DNA from: Mycoplasma_N cavipharyngis | GTDB taxonomy: Bacteria > Bacillota_I > Bacilli_A > Mycoplasmatales > Mycoplasmoidaceae | Direction: 5' to 3' | Assembly (NCBI RefSeq): GCF_042984175.1 | Contig: NZ_CP155569.1 | Location: 744,001-808,000 of the forward strand | DNA: 64,000 nucleotides | Shown here: positions 22,712-34,664 of the stretch, one piece after another | How positions within the stretch are numbered: the first letter of the stretch is position 1 | Layout: each line of letters starts with the position of its first letter | The notes under the pieces: model-generated | Database searches by the model: none | What the model saw: only the letters and a program-made list of their open reading frames with translations | Told to the model about the DNA's origin: nothing | Program-made: the position numbers and the translations under genes

Positions 22712-25700
22712 ATGCCAAATTTTTTTAAAAAAAGAATTTCAAAAAACGGTTTATTCTTTGTCGCTTTTGTACTTTTATTATCATCTTGTTCAACAATATC
22801 CCAACAAAATATTGATAATAATACTGCTTCTAAAGTAACTAAATTGGATAATGAAACTTTAGCAAAAATCGATGGTAAAGATTATAAATTAAAAGATGCA
22901 ACAAAAGATTTTATTGCAACTGTTACTGGAAATAAAGTTTTTGTAAAAAGTTTTAATGACTTATTAATTTATAACTTTTATAACTCATTAGTATTTTTAA
23001 ATCAAGCTGATAGTCAAGCATCATTTGTTGCTAATAATTTATTAAACCAATTTAATACTGTTGTTAATGAAGTTAATAGTGAATGAGATAAAACTGAAAA
23101 ACTAATTGAAAATTCCAAAGATCCTGAAAAAATAGTTGAATCACGACAAACAAGTTTAGATGCTTTTGGTGGTAATTTAATTCGATATAAAAAATTTAAG
23201 GCAATTGAAAAATTACGCACGAATTTTATTAATAGTCTTTTAAGTACTAATTACTTAAATTATGATGGTAATGATTTTGTTGACAACACTCAATTAAGCC
23301 AGAGTCAAAATTGAAGTAAATTAAAATTCAAAAATGATAAATTAACTGATTCAGTTGCTAAAGTTTTTGCTAATTTTCAAGATTTCTTATTTAATGATTG
23401 ATTTGAGTATGAACGACCAGTTCCTGTAGTTACTGTTTCTTGAAAATATGCTGCTGCTGATTTGAAATTGAATAGTGGTGCATCAATTTTAGAATCAATT
23501 TATGATAAAGATCAATTATCACAAAAAGGAATAACATTACCAAATGCAGCGAACTATAATTTCCCAGCATTTGATAATGTTTCTAATAATGCTAATAACA
23601 CTGCAACTAAATTTAAAAACTTTGCTACTAATTTAAAAACTAATACTTGTAATGGTGTGATTCCTGAAAACGTGAGAAACTTTTCAGACACACCTGAAGA
23701 AACTTATAAAATTATTAGTTTAACTAATTTAGGATCACAAAGCAACACATCACAACGTAATGCTGCAATTTTGCAAGTTTATAACTATAATACTGGTCTT
23801 GCTAATTTAGTTAATGCATTAGAAAGCGATAAAATTGATTCAGATAATTTACTAAAAAATTTCTTATCATCATCAAAACAAAATATGCAAATGATGCACA
23901 CTCAAGCGCATAATAATCAAAATAATAAGTCGATTAGTATTGCTGGAAATGTGCTTTTTAAACAAGATACAAGTACTAATTCTTCTAATTCTAATATAAA
24001 ATATCATGAAGTTAATGAAGTTAAAGATTTAGTTCAAATTATTGAAAAAAATACTTCTGGTGGTTCGCAAATGAATCATGAATGTTGAATATTATATAAA
24101 GATATTAATGGTGCACATGCTTTAACAATTGATGGAATTAAAAATATTAAGACTGATGCTGAATTTATTAAACAACTTATTTTGTTTAATAGCATGCAGT
24201 TTAAAAATAATTCTGCTATTGATTCAATTAAAAAATATGATTTATTTTCAACATTAAAAACATATTTGCAAAATAATTTTGATGCAATTATGTTACGTTA
24301 CTTAATCAAAAATTTTACTGATACAAATAAAAGTACTGACAAAATTGAAGCAACACTAAAAAAATCAAACCAAACTAATATCACACCAACTCCATCAATT
24401 AATAATACTAATGCATTTAATGGTCAATTAGTTACAAATGATAAGAATTTATTGTTTTATGGTACTTATAATCCTTTTTGAAAAAATGATGAAGTAACTA
24501 CTGGAAAAAATAAACCAAGTTCTGATCCTGATATTGTTGAATTACTAAAAAAAGCATCTGATTTTTTAAATGCAACTTTTTTTGAAAACAAACTTTTCAG
24601 TTTACGCCAAAAATTAACAGCAAGTTATAGTGGTTTTATTACTACTCAACCATATCAAAATGATACTGGTACTACTGGTAATACTAATCAACAAAATAAT
24701 AATTATGTTGCTAATTTAAACAATGGTCTTGCAAGTAGATTACCTTATAAAATTAGTGCTGATTATAATAAAGATCCAATTAATTTTGAACAATTAAACC
24801 AATCAAAAAATCCAGTTAAAAATGCACAAGTTGTTTCATCGCCACAAAATAATAATTATGCTAATAATGATAATAATGGTGGTTATCATGAATTAGAAAA
24901 CTTTTATTTAAAAGATTGTTGCATGTTATCACAAGATAAGTGTACTTGTCCAATGGGTGATAATGTTTATCAAAAATATTTCTTACCTGGTAAAATTCAA
25001 GCAACATATAATGCTTATAAAGTGCAATTGGATGCTTACTTCAATCAAAAAAAATTTGACTTTAATTTTAAATATGATAGTGAAGCTGCTCAAAAAGTTT
25101 CTTCTAGTTTACATTTTGCTGAAGATTTAACAATTGAAAAAAATCGATTATTGATTTCTAATATTGATCAAGAATTAATGGAAGCAACAAAAATTGCTGC
25201 TGATCAACAAAATGGTTTTAGTATTTTAATTCAACAGCAACAATATGCTAAAAAAGGAACGGATTTTTTTTATGATTTTATTAAAAATCAATTTACTAAG
25301 ACAAAATTAAAGAATCCTAGTTCTTGAATTTATACAGAAACACTTGAAAGTGCAATTCAAAAACATTTTTATTTAAAAAAAGTTGGATCAGATTTTATTA
25401 ATGAATCTGTTAAACATATTTTTGGTGGTTATAAAACAAGTGGTAGTTCAAATTTAGAAGAATTTAATAAATTATTAAAAAATATTTGATATCAAAAATA
25501 TTATGTTAATTCAGCAAAAGGTTATGATTTATTAGGAACTGATCTTTTAAATGAATATCAATATTTCTTAACTTTATACTGATTAATTAAAGATGATTTT
25601 GCTAACTTTAGAAATTATTTAGCAAATTATATTGGTGTTAATAATGTTGCTGGTTTTGTTTGAGAAAACCAAAACAATAAAAACGGATCATTAAATGCTA

Positions 25701-26737
25701 CTTTTGGTGCTAGTCCCTTTTCAGCAACAAACAATAATGATTATAAATTTTCAACTAATCCTTCTAATATTTTAGAAACACCATATATTGCTGATAAAAA
25801 ATTCCAACCAATTATGAATTTTAATACGGCAACTAATAATTGAAGTTTTGCTAATATTAAAATTAATCAAAATGGTATGAATAAAACAACAACAACAGCA
25901 ACAAAACAAGAAGTAGTTGGTTTTAAAGGTTTAGTTAAAATTGATGATGCTACAACTAAAACTAATGCTACTGTTGGACCATTATTGTTTGTTAATTTTG
26001 AATCTAATGATAGTAGTGGTAATAAAGTAGGAAAATTGTATAAATGAGGTAGTTTAAACAATTTAGTTAATACAATTAAAGCAGTAAAAACATATAGTGA
26101 ATTAAATGAAATTACTAGTTCATTAGCTAAAGATTTTCCTAATGTTTCTTTTGAAAATGTGAATCGCAATGAGATTAAAAGTCCAGTAGCTAATTCATCA
26201 ACAATTAGATTATCATTACAACAAAAAATTAATGCTTTATTAAATATTGTTTATGGTTATAGTTATACTTATAGAACTGAAAGTGAACAAGTTTTCAATA
26301 CTTCTGTTCAAAGAATTTATAACACCACACCAACAACACCACAAACTAATATTCCAACTGATACTGAAACAATTACTAGTGCAGCATTTCAACAATTTTC
26401 AGGATCAATTCAAAATGGTAATGAAAATTCTACTAATAAATATGCTATTCCTGAAACTAGTTCTAGTTTTACTAACTATGTTGCTTATTTTCAACAAATT
26501 AATTACAATGATGTTATTAGTGCAACCAACTTTAAAAGTTTTTTAAACAACATTTCATCAGATGTACTAATACAAACCATTTTAGATGTTGCTAAAATAG
26601 CTGATATTCAAAATGAAGCTAATTTTGAGTTTTTAAATAGTTCTGATTTTCAAAAAATTGTTGTTTATGATCAAGCCTTAAAAAATGATTTAGGTAATAG
26701 ATGATCAATTACTAAATCAGAAGCTGAAAAAAAATAA
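22712..26737 (+). CDS. Giant lipoprotein, paralogue 2 of the tandem array
   Basis: A 1341-residue lipoprotein with basic N-terminus, hydrophobic FVAFVLLL and lipobox LSSC (Cys26). Shared array landmarks: NDWFEYERPVPVVTVSWKY (about residue 228), YNFPAFDN, WILYKDINGAHALTIDG (about 455-471), NNGLASRLPYKI, FSIL...IYTE-type central blocks, and the C-terminal KYAIPE...YVAYFQQINYND. A Cys-bearing stretch, DCCMLSQDKCTCPMGD (near residue 735), is unusual for an extracellular mycoplasma protein. No Shine-Dalgarno is seen, because a hairpin with a T-run fills the leader. The role is unknown; it is surface exposed by its signal. Confidence 0.82.
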
Positions 26738-26758
26738 GAAAATCAATCATAACTTATA

Positions 26759-29700
26759 ATGAATTGAAACAAAATAAGAAAAAACAATCATTTCAAAAAA
26801 ATTAAATGAGTTGGTTTTTTAATAACAAGTTCACTAATTCTTAGTGCTTGTTCAAGTATTATCAATCCTAGAATTGATCCTAAAGCCAATACTACTAATC
26901 AATTAGCTAATAATTTTAATTTAACTAATTTAAAGCAAAATAATTTAACAAAAGCAATTTTATTAGCTGATTTAAATAAAACACGAACTAAGTTAATTGA
27001 TGTTATTGCTAATAAACTAAAATTCAATTGAGTTAAAGATTTTGCCCAAGACACAACAGTTGATCAAGGTAGTAGTTTATTTGCAACTCAAACAACAATT
27101 AAAAATTTTGTTGAAAAAGGTGAAGAAAGTTTTGATAATTCTTTAAAAAGTTATCAAAATGGTAATAGTTCTAATTGAGATCAATTATTTCAAAGAGTTA
27201 TTAATCCTTTTGGTGGGACTAAAGATGGTTGAATTATTAATCATGTTGGTCCTGCAGTTAATAAAAGTTTAGTTGAAGCAATTTTTAATCAGTTGTTTTT
27301 GAATTATAAAAAAACAGAAAATAAAACAACAATTATTACTAAAACTGCTAGTGCAAGTGATATTAATAATCCAAGTAATTTTAAAAATTTTGTTTTTGAA
27401 CCAAGTCAAGAAGATTTAGAAATTGGTAATCAAAAATATCAAAAAATGTTTGCTAATTTTCAAGCCTTTGTTTTTAATTATTGGTTTGAACATGAACGAC
27501 CATTTTTAGGTTGAAATGTTGAATGAAAATATGGCACTTCAAGTATTAATAGTTTAACTAATATTTATAGTACTAATCAATTAGCTAAACAAGATGTTAA
27601 TTTACCAACTGATCCTAATTATAACTTTCCTGCATTTGATATTGGTGATAGCAATACCACTCAAGGGATTTTACCATCTTTTAATCGTTGACAAATTGGA
27701 GTAAAAAGTGGTTCATTATTTAACAATCAAACTGGTGGACTTAGTTTAACTAGTGTTTTTAATGATAATAAACCTGATTCAACAGCTCTAACTTCTTGAA
27801 GAATTTATACTAATGAAGAAATCGCCAACATTAATGATGGTTATTTATCATCAGCAATTGTTCATCAGTACAATAAATTATTTGATACTAATACTACTAA
27901 TCCAAGTGGAAATTCTAATCAATTAATTAATAAAATTGATTTAACTGGAAACAATAATTGAACTACTAATAAATATGACAAAGATCCCTTAAATTTATTT
28001 TTAAAAAAAGATAGTAATCAAGTAGTTACTACTGCATCAATTCCTACTACAAATTCTGAACCTGGAATTAAAATTGATCAGCAAATTTTTAATCAACTAA
28101 ATGATAAAAAAGATACTAATTTCATTTATCCTTTAAGAGATATTGAAACTGAATCAAAAAATTCTAATCAAGCATCTAATGACAATCAAGCATCTAATAG
28201 CAATAAACATTCTTATTGAACTGTTGCACGATCACAAACTGGTTTTAATGCACTTACAATTGATGGTGCTCCATTAATTGCTAAAGAAACTACTTTAGTA
28301 AATAAATTAGAAAAAGTTAAACAAAATTTATTATGACGTCAAGCAGCATTTAGTTTAAATCCACGCAAAGATGTTAATGCTGTTTTTGATCCTAATTTAT
28401 TAGAAGTACTAAAAAAATATGCTGAAGATAATTTCAATCAAATTTTAGTCGCTTATGCTCTTAGTCAAACAACTAATCCAAATACTAAGTTATCACAAAA
28501 CACTAATAACGATTATTTTTTTAGTCAACAACAAAATTATTTAACTAATACAACAAAATATCAAACCTTAATTGCTTTAGTGCAAGAATTAGAACAATTA
28601 AATCAAGGAATTAATAGTCAAAAAACCTTAATTGATTTTCTTAATAAATTAGCTCAAACAGTTTCTAGTTTAGCAACTAGACCATTTCGTAATTCATCTA
28701 GTTCTAATGTTGTTAATAATCAACAACAATCTAATGATTTAAAACCACCATATGCTAATGGTTTAGCAACCCCATTAGCCTTTAAACGAAATTTAAATAC
28801 AACTAGTGATGATCCAGTTTATCAACCATCAGATCAAATGACTAAAAATAAGCAAACGAATCAAACTTATCAAAATGATGGTGATTATCCTGAAATTACT
28901 AAATTTTATAAGAGTGAAAAAATTAATACTAATGCTAAATATTTTGGAATTAATTTCTTATATCAAAATAGTAAAACAATTGCAACAAAAGTTGAAAATT
29001 GATTAAAAACTTTAAAAAATTCTAATGATGGTTTATTTTTCAATCAAGATTTGATTCATTTAGATAGTTTAGAATTTAATTATTTACTACAATCATTATT
29101 AGATGAGCAAGATAGTAATTTAAAAACTTACATTCAAAATTTGTATTTAGCAAATGAAATTAAATATGATTATCAAACTGATCGAATTGATTATGATTTT
29201 GAGAATAAAACCTCATTAGCAACTGATTTTTCTAGTGAAAAAGATAATTTAAAAACTGAAGTGGAAAATGCTATTGCTGAAACTGTTTATTCAGAAGCTT
29301 ATTTAGGATCAGTTAATAACATTAATAATGGTCGGGATTTTATTGGTGGATATAAAATTGAAGAAGTTACTACACCTAAATCTCAACCAATGATGCCTAT
29401 GGCTCAAGTAACTAATGATCCTAATCAAAATAACATTAAAAGTTATAATGACAAAGTTAAATCTTATTGAAAACAAATTTTATATTCCTTTAGTAATCAA
29501 GGTTGAGAACTAGGTTCAAACTATACTTCTAAATACATTAGAACACTATACACCATACAATGATTATTAGAAGATAATTATGCCAATTTACTTAATTATT
29601 TACAAAGTCAAATTGCTGCTAATAGTTATGGTGCAATTGTTTGAGCTCAAGAAAAATCATTAAATGAAGATGCTAAATCTGGTGAAGCAAAAACTAGTGG

Positions 29701-30865
29701 AACTAATAGTGTTAATAGTGAATTAGCAGATTTTGCAACTAATTTTCAGTTTAATCCAAATCCTAATAACGTTTTATCTAATCCTTATTTTAGTTATAAC
29801 TTAAATGCACCAACAACTAGAGCATCTAATAGTAGTTTATTTAATTATGTAACTGCAAAAGCACCAACTCAAATTACTAATTCCAATACTGCTAACACAA
29901 CAAGATTAAATGGTTTTTATGGTTTAGTATTAGATAATAAACCATTACCTAATACTCTACCACAAGTAGTTCAAGATGCTTTATTTAAAAACTTTGCTAA
30001 AGCTAATCCTGATGGTAATTTAAGTGCTTTTGATAGTACTAATAATAATTCTAATAATAAAGAAGTATTATCGCGTGGAAAGTTATTTGGTTCAGCCATT
30101 AATAGTAAAACTTCTAATGTTAGTTCAACTTTAAACTTTATTTTTGAATCAGTCAAAAACATTAGAACATTTAATGCTTTTAATCAGTTAGGGCAAAACT
30201 TAAGTAACTTGTTTCCTAAAATTGCTAATTATATTAATGATGTAATTAATACTAATCAAGTTAGTCAATTAGAACCTAAAAAAGATAGTAATGGTCAAGT
30301 AATTAATAACCAATTTCAAGATTCAAAAACATTGCCACCACTAAAAATTAATTTAAGTCAAAAAATTAAAGCCTTAACTAATGTTTTAAATGGTATAGAA
30401 TATAAATTAGATCGAACTAATAATGATCGATTAATTGCTTCATTTAAGAGTATTTATGATCAAATTCAACCTAAAAAAGTTAATTTTAATTTAATTAATT
30501 CATCAGATTTAGAACGGTTTGTTGGAACATTACAAAATCCTGATAATCAAGATTCAATTTATACTAATTTAAAGTACTTTCTACCAAGTTCAAAAAATTC
30601 GCGAATCGGTTATGTTGCTTATGCATTTCAAATTAATAGTAATGATGTTAGTGATGTAACTAATTTTAGAAATTTTATTAAACTATTAGGTTTTGATGCT
30701 TTTATTAAAACTGTTGTTAATTTAGCGCGATCTTCTGAAGTACAATCACTAGCTTTTGATAGTTTCATTTTAAGACCTAGTTTCAATCGTTTAGTTACAA
30801 AAGATGAACGAATTGTTAATCTATTAGGTTTAAGTTGAGCTACTTTAGAAAAAGATCAAAAATAA
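26759..30865 (+). CDS. Giant lipoprotein, paralogue 3 of the tandem array
   Basis: A 1368-residue lipoprotein. The start is the ATG at 26759 (MNWNKIRKNN); the signal has in-frame TGA Trp codons and a lipobox LSAC with Cys31. Array landmarks: FNYWFEHERPFLGWNVEWKYG (about residue 240; short run), YNFPAFD, SYWTVARSQTGFNALTIDG (about 487-502), ANGLATPLAFK, and the C-terminal YFLPSS...YVAYAFQINSND. It starts 21 bases after paralogue 2, so the two are probably co-transcribed. It is rich in Asn, Ser and Thr, a low-complexity surface composition. The role is unknown. Confidence 0.82.
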
Positions 30866-31044
30866 ATTATTATTAATAAAATAAAAAAATTGATTCGATC
30901 ATTCTTAATAAATCTAAAAAATTAATTTATGATAAAATAAGTTAATTGTTAAAAATTAGTTGTTATTATTAAGCAATTTAATTAATCAAAATGATCAAAA
31001 AATTAATTAAGTAAATTTTGATCATTACTAAAAATAACTATCAC

Positions 31045-31290
31045 ATGAGTACGCTTGAAATTATTGTATATGTAATTGCCATTATTATTTTAATTATTGG
31101 TTTATTATTGTCTAATTCTGGATCAACAGAAGGATTAGCATCTTTATCAGGACAAGATTTGGAAATTTTTAAAAAAACTAAAGATCGTGGATCGATCAAA
31201 ATTTTACAAATTATTATGTTCAGTCTAGTATTTTTATTAGTAATTGTTGGCATTGTTTATCGGATTGTTATTGCTAATCAAATACAATAA
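31045..31290 (+). CDS. secG: SecG subunit of the protein-export translocase
   Basis: An 81-residue membrane protein with two hydrophobic helices (about 5-25 and 58-78) and the SecG hallmark between them, GSTEGLASLSGQDLE, followed by KKTKDRGSIK. SecG aids SecYEG during preprotein export. The start chosen is ATG (MSTLEII); an in-frame TTG 27 bases upstream adds nine residues without a ribosome site. The order secG-rnr-smpB matches the conserved Firmicute cluster. Confidence 0.88.
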   Translation: MSTLEIIVYVIAIIILIIGLLLSNSGSTEGLASLSGQDLEIFKKTKDRGSIKILQIIMFSLVFLLVIVGIVYRIVIANQIQ

Positions 31291-31315
31291 ATTAAAAATG
31301 AAATTTAACACTGAC

Positions 31316-31360
31316 AAAAACAGTTCTACTAATTTTTAAAGACTAGTGGAACTGTTTTTT
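31316..31360 (+). terminator. Rho-independent terminator after secG
   Basis: AAAACAGTTC pairs with GAACTGTTTT, with further pairing inside (CTACT/AGTGG region), and ends in six T. It lies 26 bases after the secG stop and 41 bases before rnr. Confidence 0.85.
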
Positions 31361-31400
31361 GCAGTTTCAATCAATCTTATTAAATTACAAGAAAATAGTG

Positions 31401-33995
31401 ATGAAATTTAAAAATAAAAATCAGAATCGGACTAATAAATTTTCTGATTCAAGAAAAAAAAGTTTTAATCAAGAATGATCAAATCAAAACTCTAAATTTG
31501 ATCATCATAAAAATAAAAAAACAAAGCATAATTATCAAGAAGATAGAAAACATTCTTTTCATTCTCAATCTAAATCAACAAAAACTAATCAATGATCTTA
31601 TCGTGAAGCTAATCGAATTAATTATCAGCAAAATTCTCGGTTTGATTTTAATCAAAATAAAAAAAATTATCCTTTCAACAATGATGATAAACCAATTCCA
31701 ATTCATAATAATGATTATTTAGAACAACTATTAACCCAATCAGTAATTCAAGTGTTAAAAGATGATCAGTTTGCTATGCCTTTATTTGTTTTAATTAATA
31801 AAACAATTAAAGAAATGAAAAAAACTGATTATCACCACTATATTGAAAAAGGTCAAGTTTTATGAATTATTAATTTACTTGAAGAACGTAATATTATTGC
31901 TAAAAACTCACGTGATAAATATTATTTAGATTATTTAGAATATCCTGAAATTCCTAATAGTGAAGGTGAAGGAACTTTTAAATGTAATATTCGTGGTAAT
32001 TTTGGTCATATTATTGTTAAAAACTCTGATCAAGAACCAATTTCTTATTATGTTCACAAACGCAATTTTAATCATGCAATTGATGGAGATACTGTTAAAT
32101 TCATTCAATTAGACACATCTTCATCAAACAAAATCAAACAATCACAAGATGTGAAAATTCTTGAAGTTTTAGAACATCAAAAAGATCATTATGTTGGTGA
32201 AGTAAAAATTGATCTTACTACAGGAATTGCTGCTGAATCTTATTATGCTTTATTAGATAATCCTAAAATTAAAACTTTAGTGAAAATTACTAATCCAATT
32301 GGTATTGTTGAAGGTCATAAAGTTTTATTAAAAATTACTGATTTTAATTCAGTTCGAATGGTTGGTGAAATTGTTAAAATTTTAGGTCATAAAAATGATG
32401 TTGGAATTGATATTGAATCAATTGTTTATGATAATGGCATTGAAATTGATTTTCCTCATGAAGCAATTAAAGAAGTTGAAAAAATTGATCATGATTTTAG
32501 TCGTTTTGAACAACAAAAATGTCGCATTGATTTAACAGATGTTCCTTTTTATACAATTGATCCAAGCACATCAAAAGACTTTGATGATGCTATTCATGTT
32601 CAAAAAGAAGTTGATCATTATTTATTGCGTGTTGCAATTGCTGATGTTTGTTCATATGTGCCAATAAATTCAGCATTAGATCATGCAGCAGAAAATCGTG
32701 GTACATCAGTTTATTTAATTAATGCTGTTATTCCAATGTTACCCCATCTTTTATCAAATGATTTATGTTCACTAAACCCTCATGTTAAACGTTGTGCTAT
32801 AGTGTGTGATATTAAAATTGATTTCAATGGAAAAATTGATTTTAGTGCAACTAAAGTTTTCCCTGCCTTAATTAAATCACACAAGCGTTTTAGTTATGAT
32901 CAAGTTAATGAATACTTTCGTCAAACAACTGATTTTAATCAAGAAGCAATTGCAGTGAAAACAAGTATTGATGTTGCTTATGAGTTGTTTAAAAAATTAG
33001 AAATTGTCAAAAAACAACGTGGTTACATTAATTTTTTTGCCATTCATGAACCTAAAATTATTGTTGATGAAAATAATGAACCACTAAAAATTGAAATTTA
33101 TCAAACTTATCATGCTCAGCAAATGATTGAAAATTTTATGGTTGCTGCTAATGAAGCAGTAACTGCTTATGCTCATCTTCATAAAATTCCTTTTATTTAT
33201 CGTGTTCATGGTTTACCAGCATTAAAAAAATTAGAACATTTTAGTTTAGTTGCTAAAAAACTTAATTTTAAAATTACAACTAAAATTAATAATCAAATTA
33301 GTTCAGGTGACATTGCTAAATGAATTGATGATAATCATGATCATCCTTATAATCAAATTATTCATATGATGTTATTACGTTCAATGGATAAGGCAATATA
33401 TTCAAACATTAACACCTATCATTTTGGTTTGGCTTCACAACATTATACTCATTTTACTTCACCAATTAGAAGATATCCTGATATGATTGTGCATCGTTTA
33501 TTTTGAATGTATCTTTTTGATCCAACAAATTATACTGATGCTGAACGTAATATTTTTAAAAATCGTTTAGAAGAATTGTGTGCTAAATGTTCTGAACAAG
33601 AACTAAAAGCAACTCAAACAGAACGTGATGTTAATGATTTAAAATTTGCTCAATACATGCAACAATTTATTGGCAATGAATTTGAAGCAATTGTTTTAGA
33701 AGTTAATGCTAAAGGTTGTTATGTCCAATTATCTAATTTAATTCAAGGATTTGCTCCAATTATTTTAACTAAATATGATTTTTTTAAATTTGATCAAGTT
33801 GATGAATCATTAATTGGTCAAAGAACACAAAAACGTCTAACAATTGGTAGTGAAGTTTTAGTTAAAGTCAATAAAGTTGACTTACATTTACGTAGTATTG
33901 ATTTTGAAATTGTTGACATTTTAAACCAACCAAAATTTTATCAACCTTTAATTAGTCAAGATGATCAAGAAAATCAAGAAACTGCTGCTTATTAA
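31401..33995 (+). CDS. rnr: Ribonuclease R (3'-5' exoribonuclease)
   Basis: An 864-residue RNB-family exonuclease that degrades structured RNA and partners with tmRNA-SmpB in clearing faulty mRNA. Domains: an unusual polar N-terminal extension of about 110 residues (Asn, Lys, Gln, His), a winged-helix-like region, cold-shock OB folds (GEGTFKCNIRGNFGHI near residue 190), the RNB catalytic domain with DPSTSKDFDDAIHV (about 388-401; metal-binding Asp residues kept), HYTHFTSPIRRYPDM (about 680), and a C-terminal S1 domain (about 755-840). The upstream boundary is the first ATG after the secG terminator. It is larger than typical RNase R because of the N-terminal extension. Confidence 0.94.
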
Positions 33996-34023
33996 TTATT
34001 AATCATTTTTAAGATCTTATTTT

Positions 34024-34458
34024 ATGAAAATTCTTGCTAAAAACAATAAAGCTTTTTATAACTATACAATTTATGATACTTATGAAGCAGGTGTTGTATT
34101 AAAAGGAACAGAAGTTAAAAGTTTAATGAAAGCACACACTAGTTTAAAAGAAGCTTATGTTTTAATTAAAAATTATCAAGCATATCTTTTCAATGCTCAT
34201 ATTCCTTGATATGATCATGGTAATATTTTTAATGTCGATCCAACTAGAACAAGAAAATTATTGTTACATAAAAAAGAAATTATTAAATTAAACTTATTAG
34301 TTAAACAAGAAAAATATGTTTTAGTGCCCCTAAATTTTTATTTGAAAAAAAATAAAATTAAACTTAGTTTTGCTACTGCTAAACCAAAAAAACTTTATGA
34401 TAAACGTGAAGATTTAAAACTAAAAGATCTAAAACGAAAACATGCAAAAATTTTTTAA
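34024..34458 (+). CDS. smpB: SsrA-binding protein SmpB
   Basis: A 144-residue tmRNA-binding protein needed for trans-translation. Family motifs: NNKAFYNYTIYDTYEAGVVL near the start, LKGTEVKSL (about 37), KEAYVLIKN and the basic C-terminal tail KLYDKREDLKLKDLKRKHAKIF (last 22 residues, short runs), which folds in the ribosomal mRNA channel. It sits 28 bases after rnr. The tmRNA gene is in this window but 23 kb away. Confidence 0.95.
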
Positions 34459-34509
34459 TTGCAAAATTTGAAAATGATAATTGATATAACAAGATTTTTC
34501 TAAATAATA

Positions 34510-34530
34510 AATGATTAATCAATAATCATT
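34510..34530. repeat. Inverted repeat in the smpB-GH32 gap
   Basis: Perfect eight-base arms AATGATTA and TAATCATT surround five bases, in a 206-base gap without a gene. No T-run follows, so terminator function is uncertain. Confidence 0.35.
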
Positions 34531-34664
34531 AAGTGATTAATTTTATTATGTTATGATTAAGCAAAATTATTAATAATAATTAAAAAAGTTAATTGTGAAC
34601 CAAAAATTATCTTTATAAGTTTTATAAAAATTAAAATGAGTCACTAATTTGGTAATTATTAGTT

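Noticed and set aside
26247..26546. A 99-codon frame overlapping lipoprotein 2 in another phase.
   Set aside because: It is a shadow of the low-complexity Asn/Thr coding sequence and lacks a ribosome site.
18695..30865. Many in-frame TGA codons in the lipoproteins, at first suggesting pseudogenes.
   Set aside because: TGA is Trp here: frames continue with homology and end at TAA or TAG throughout the window.
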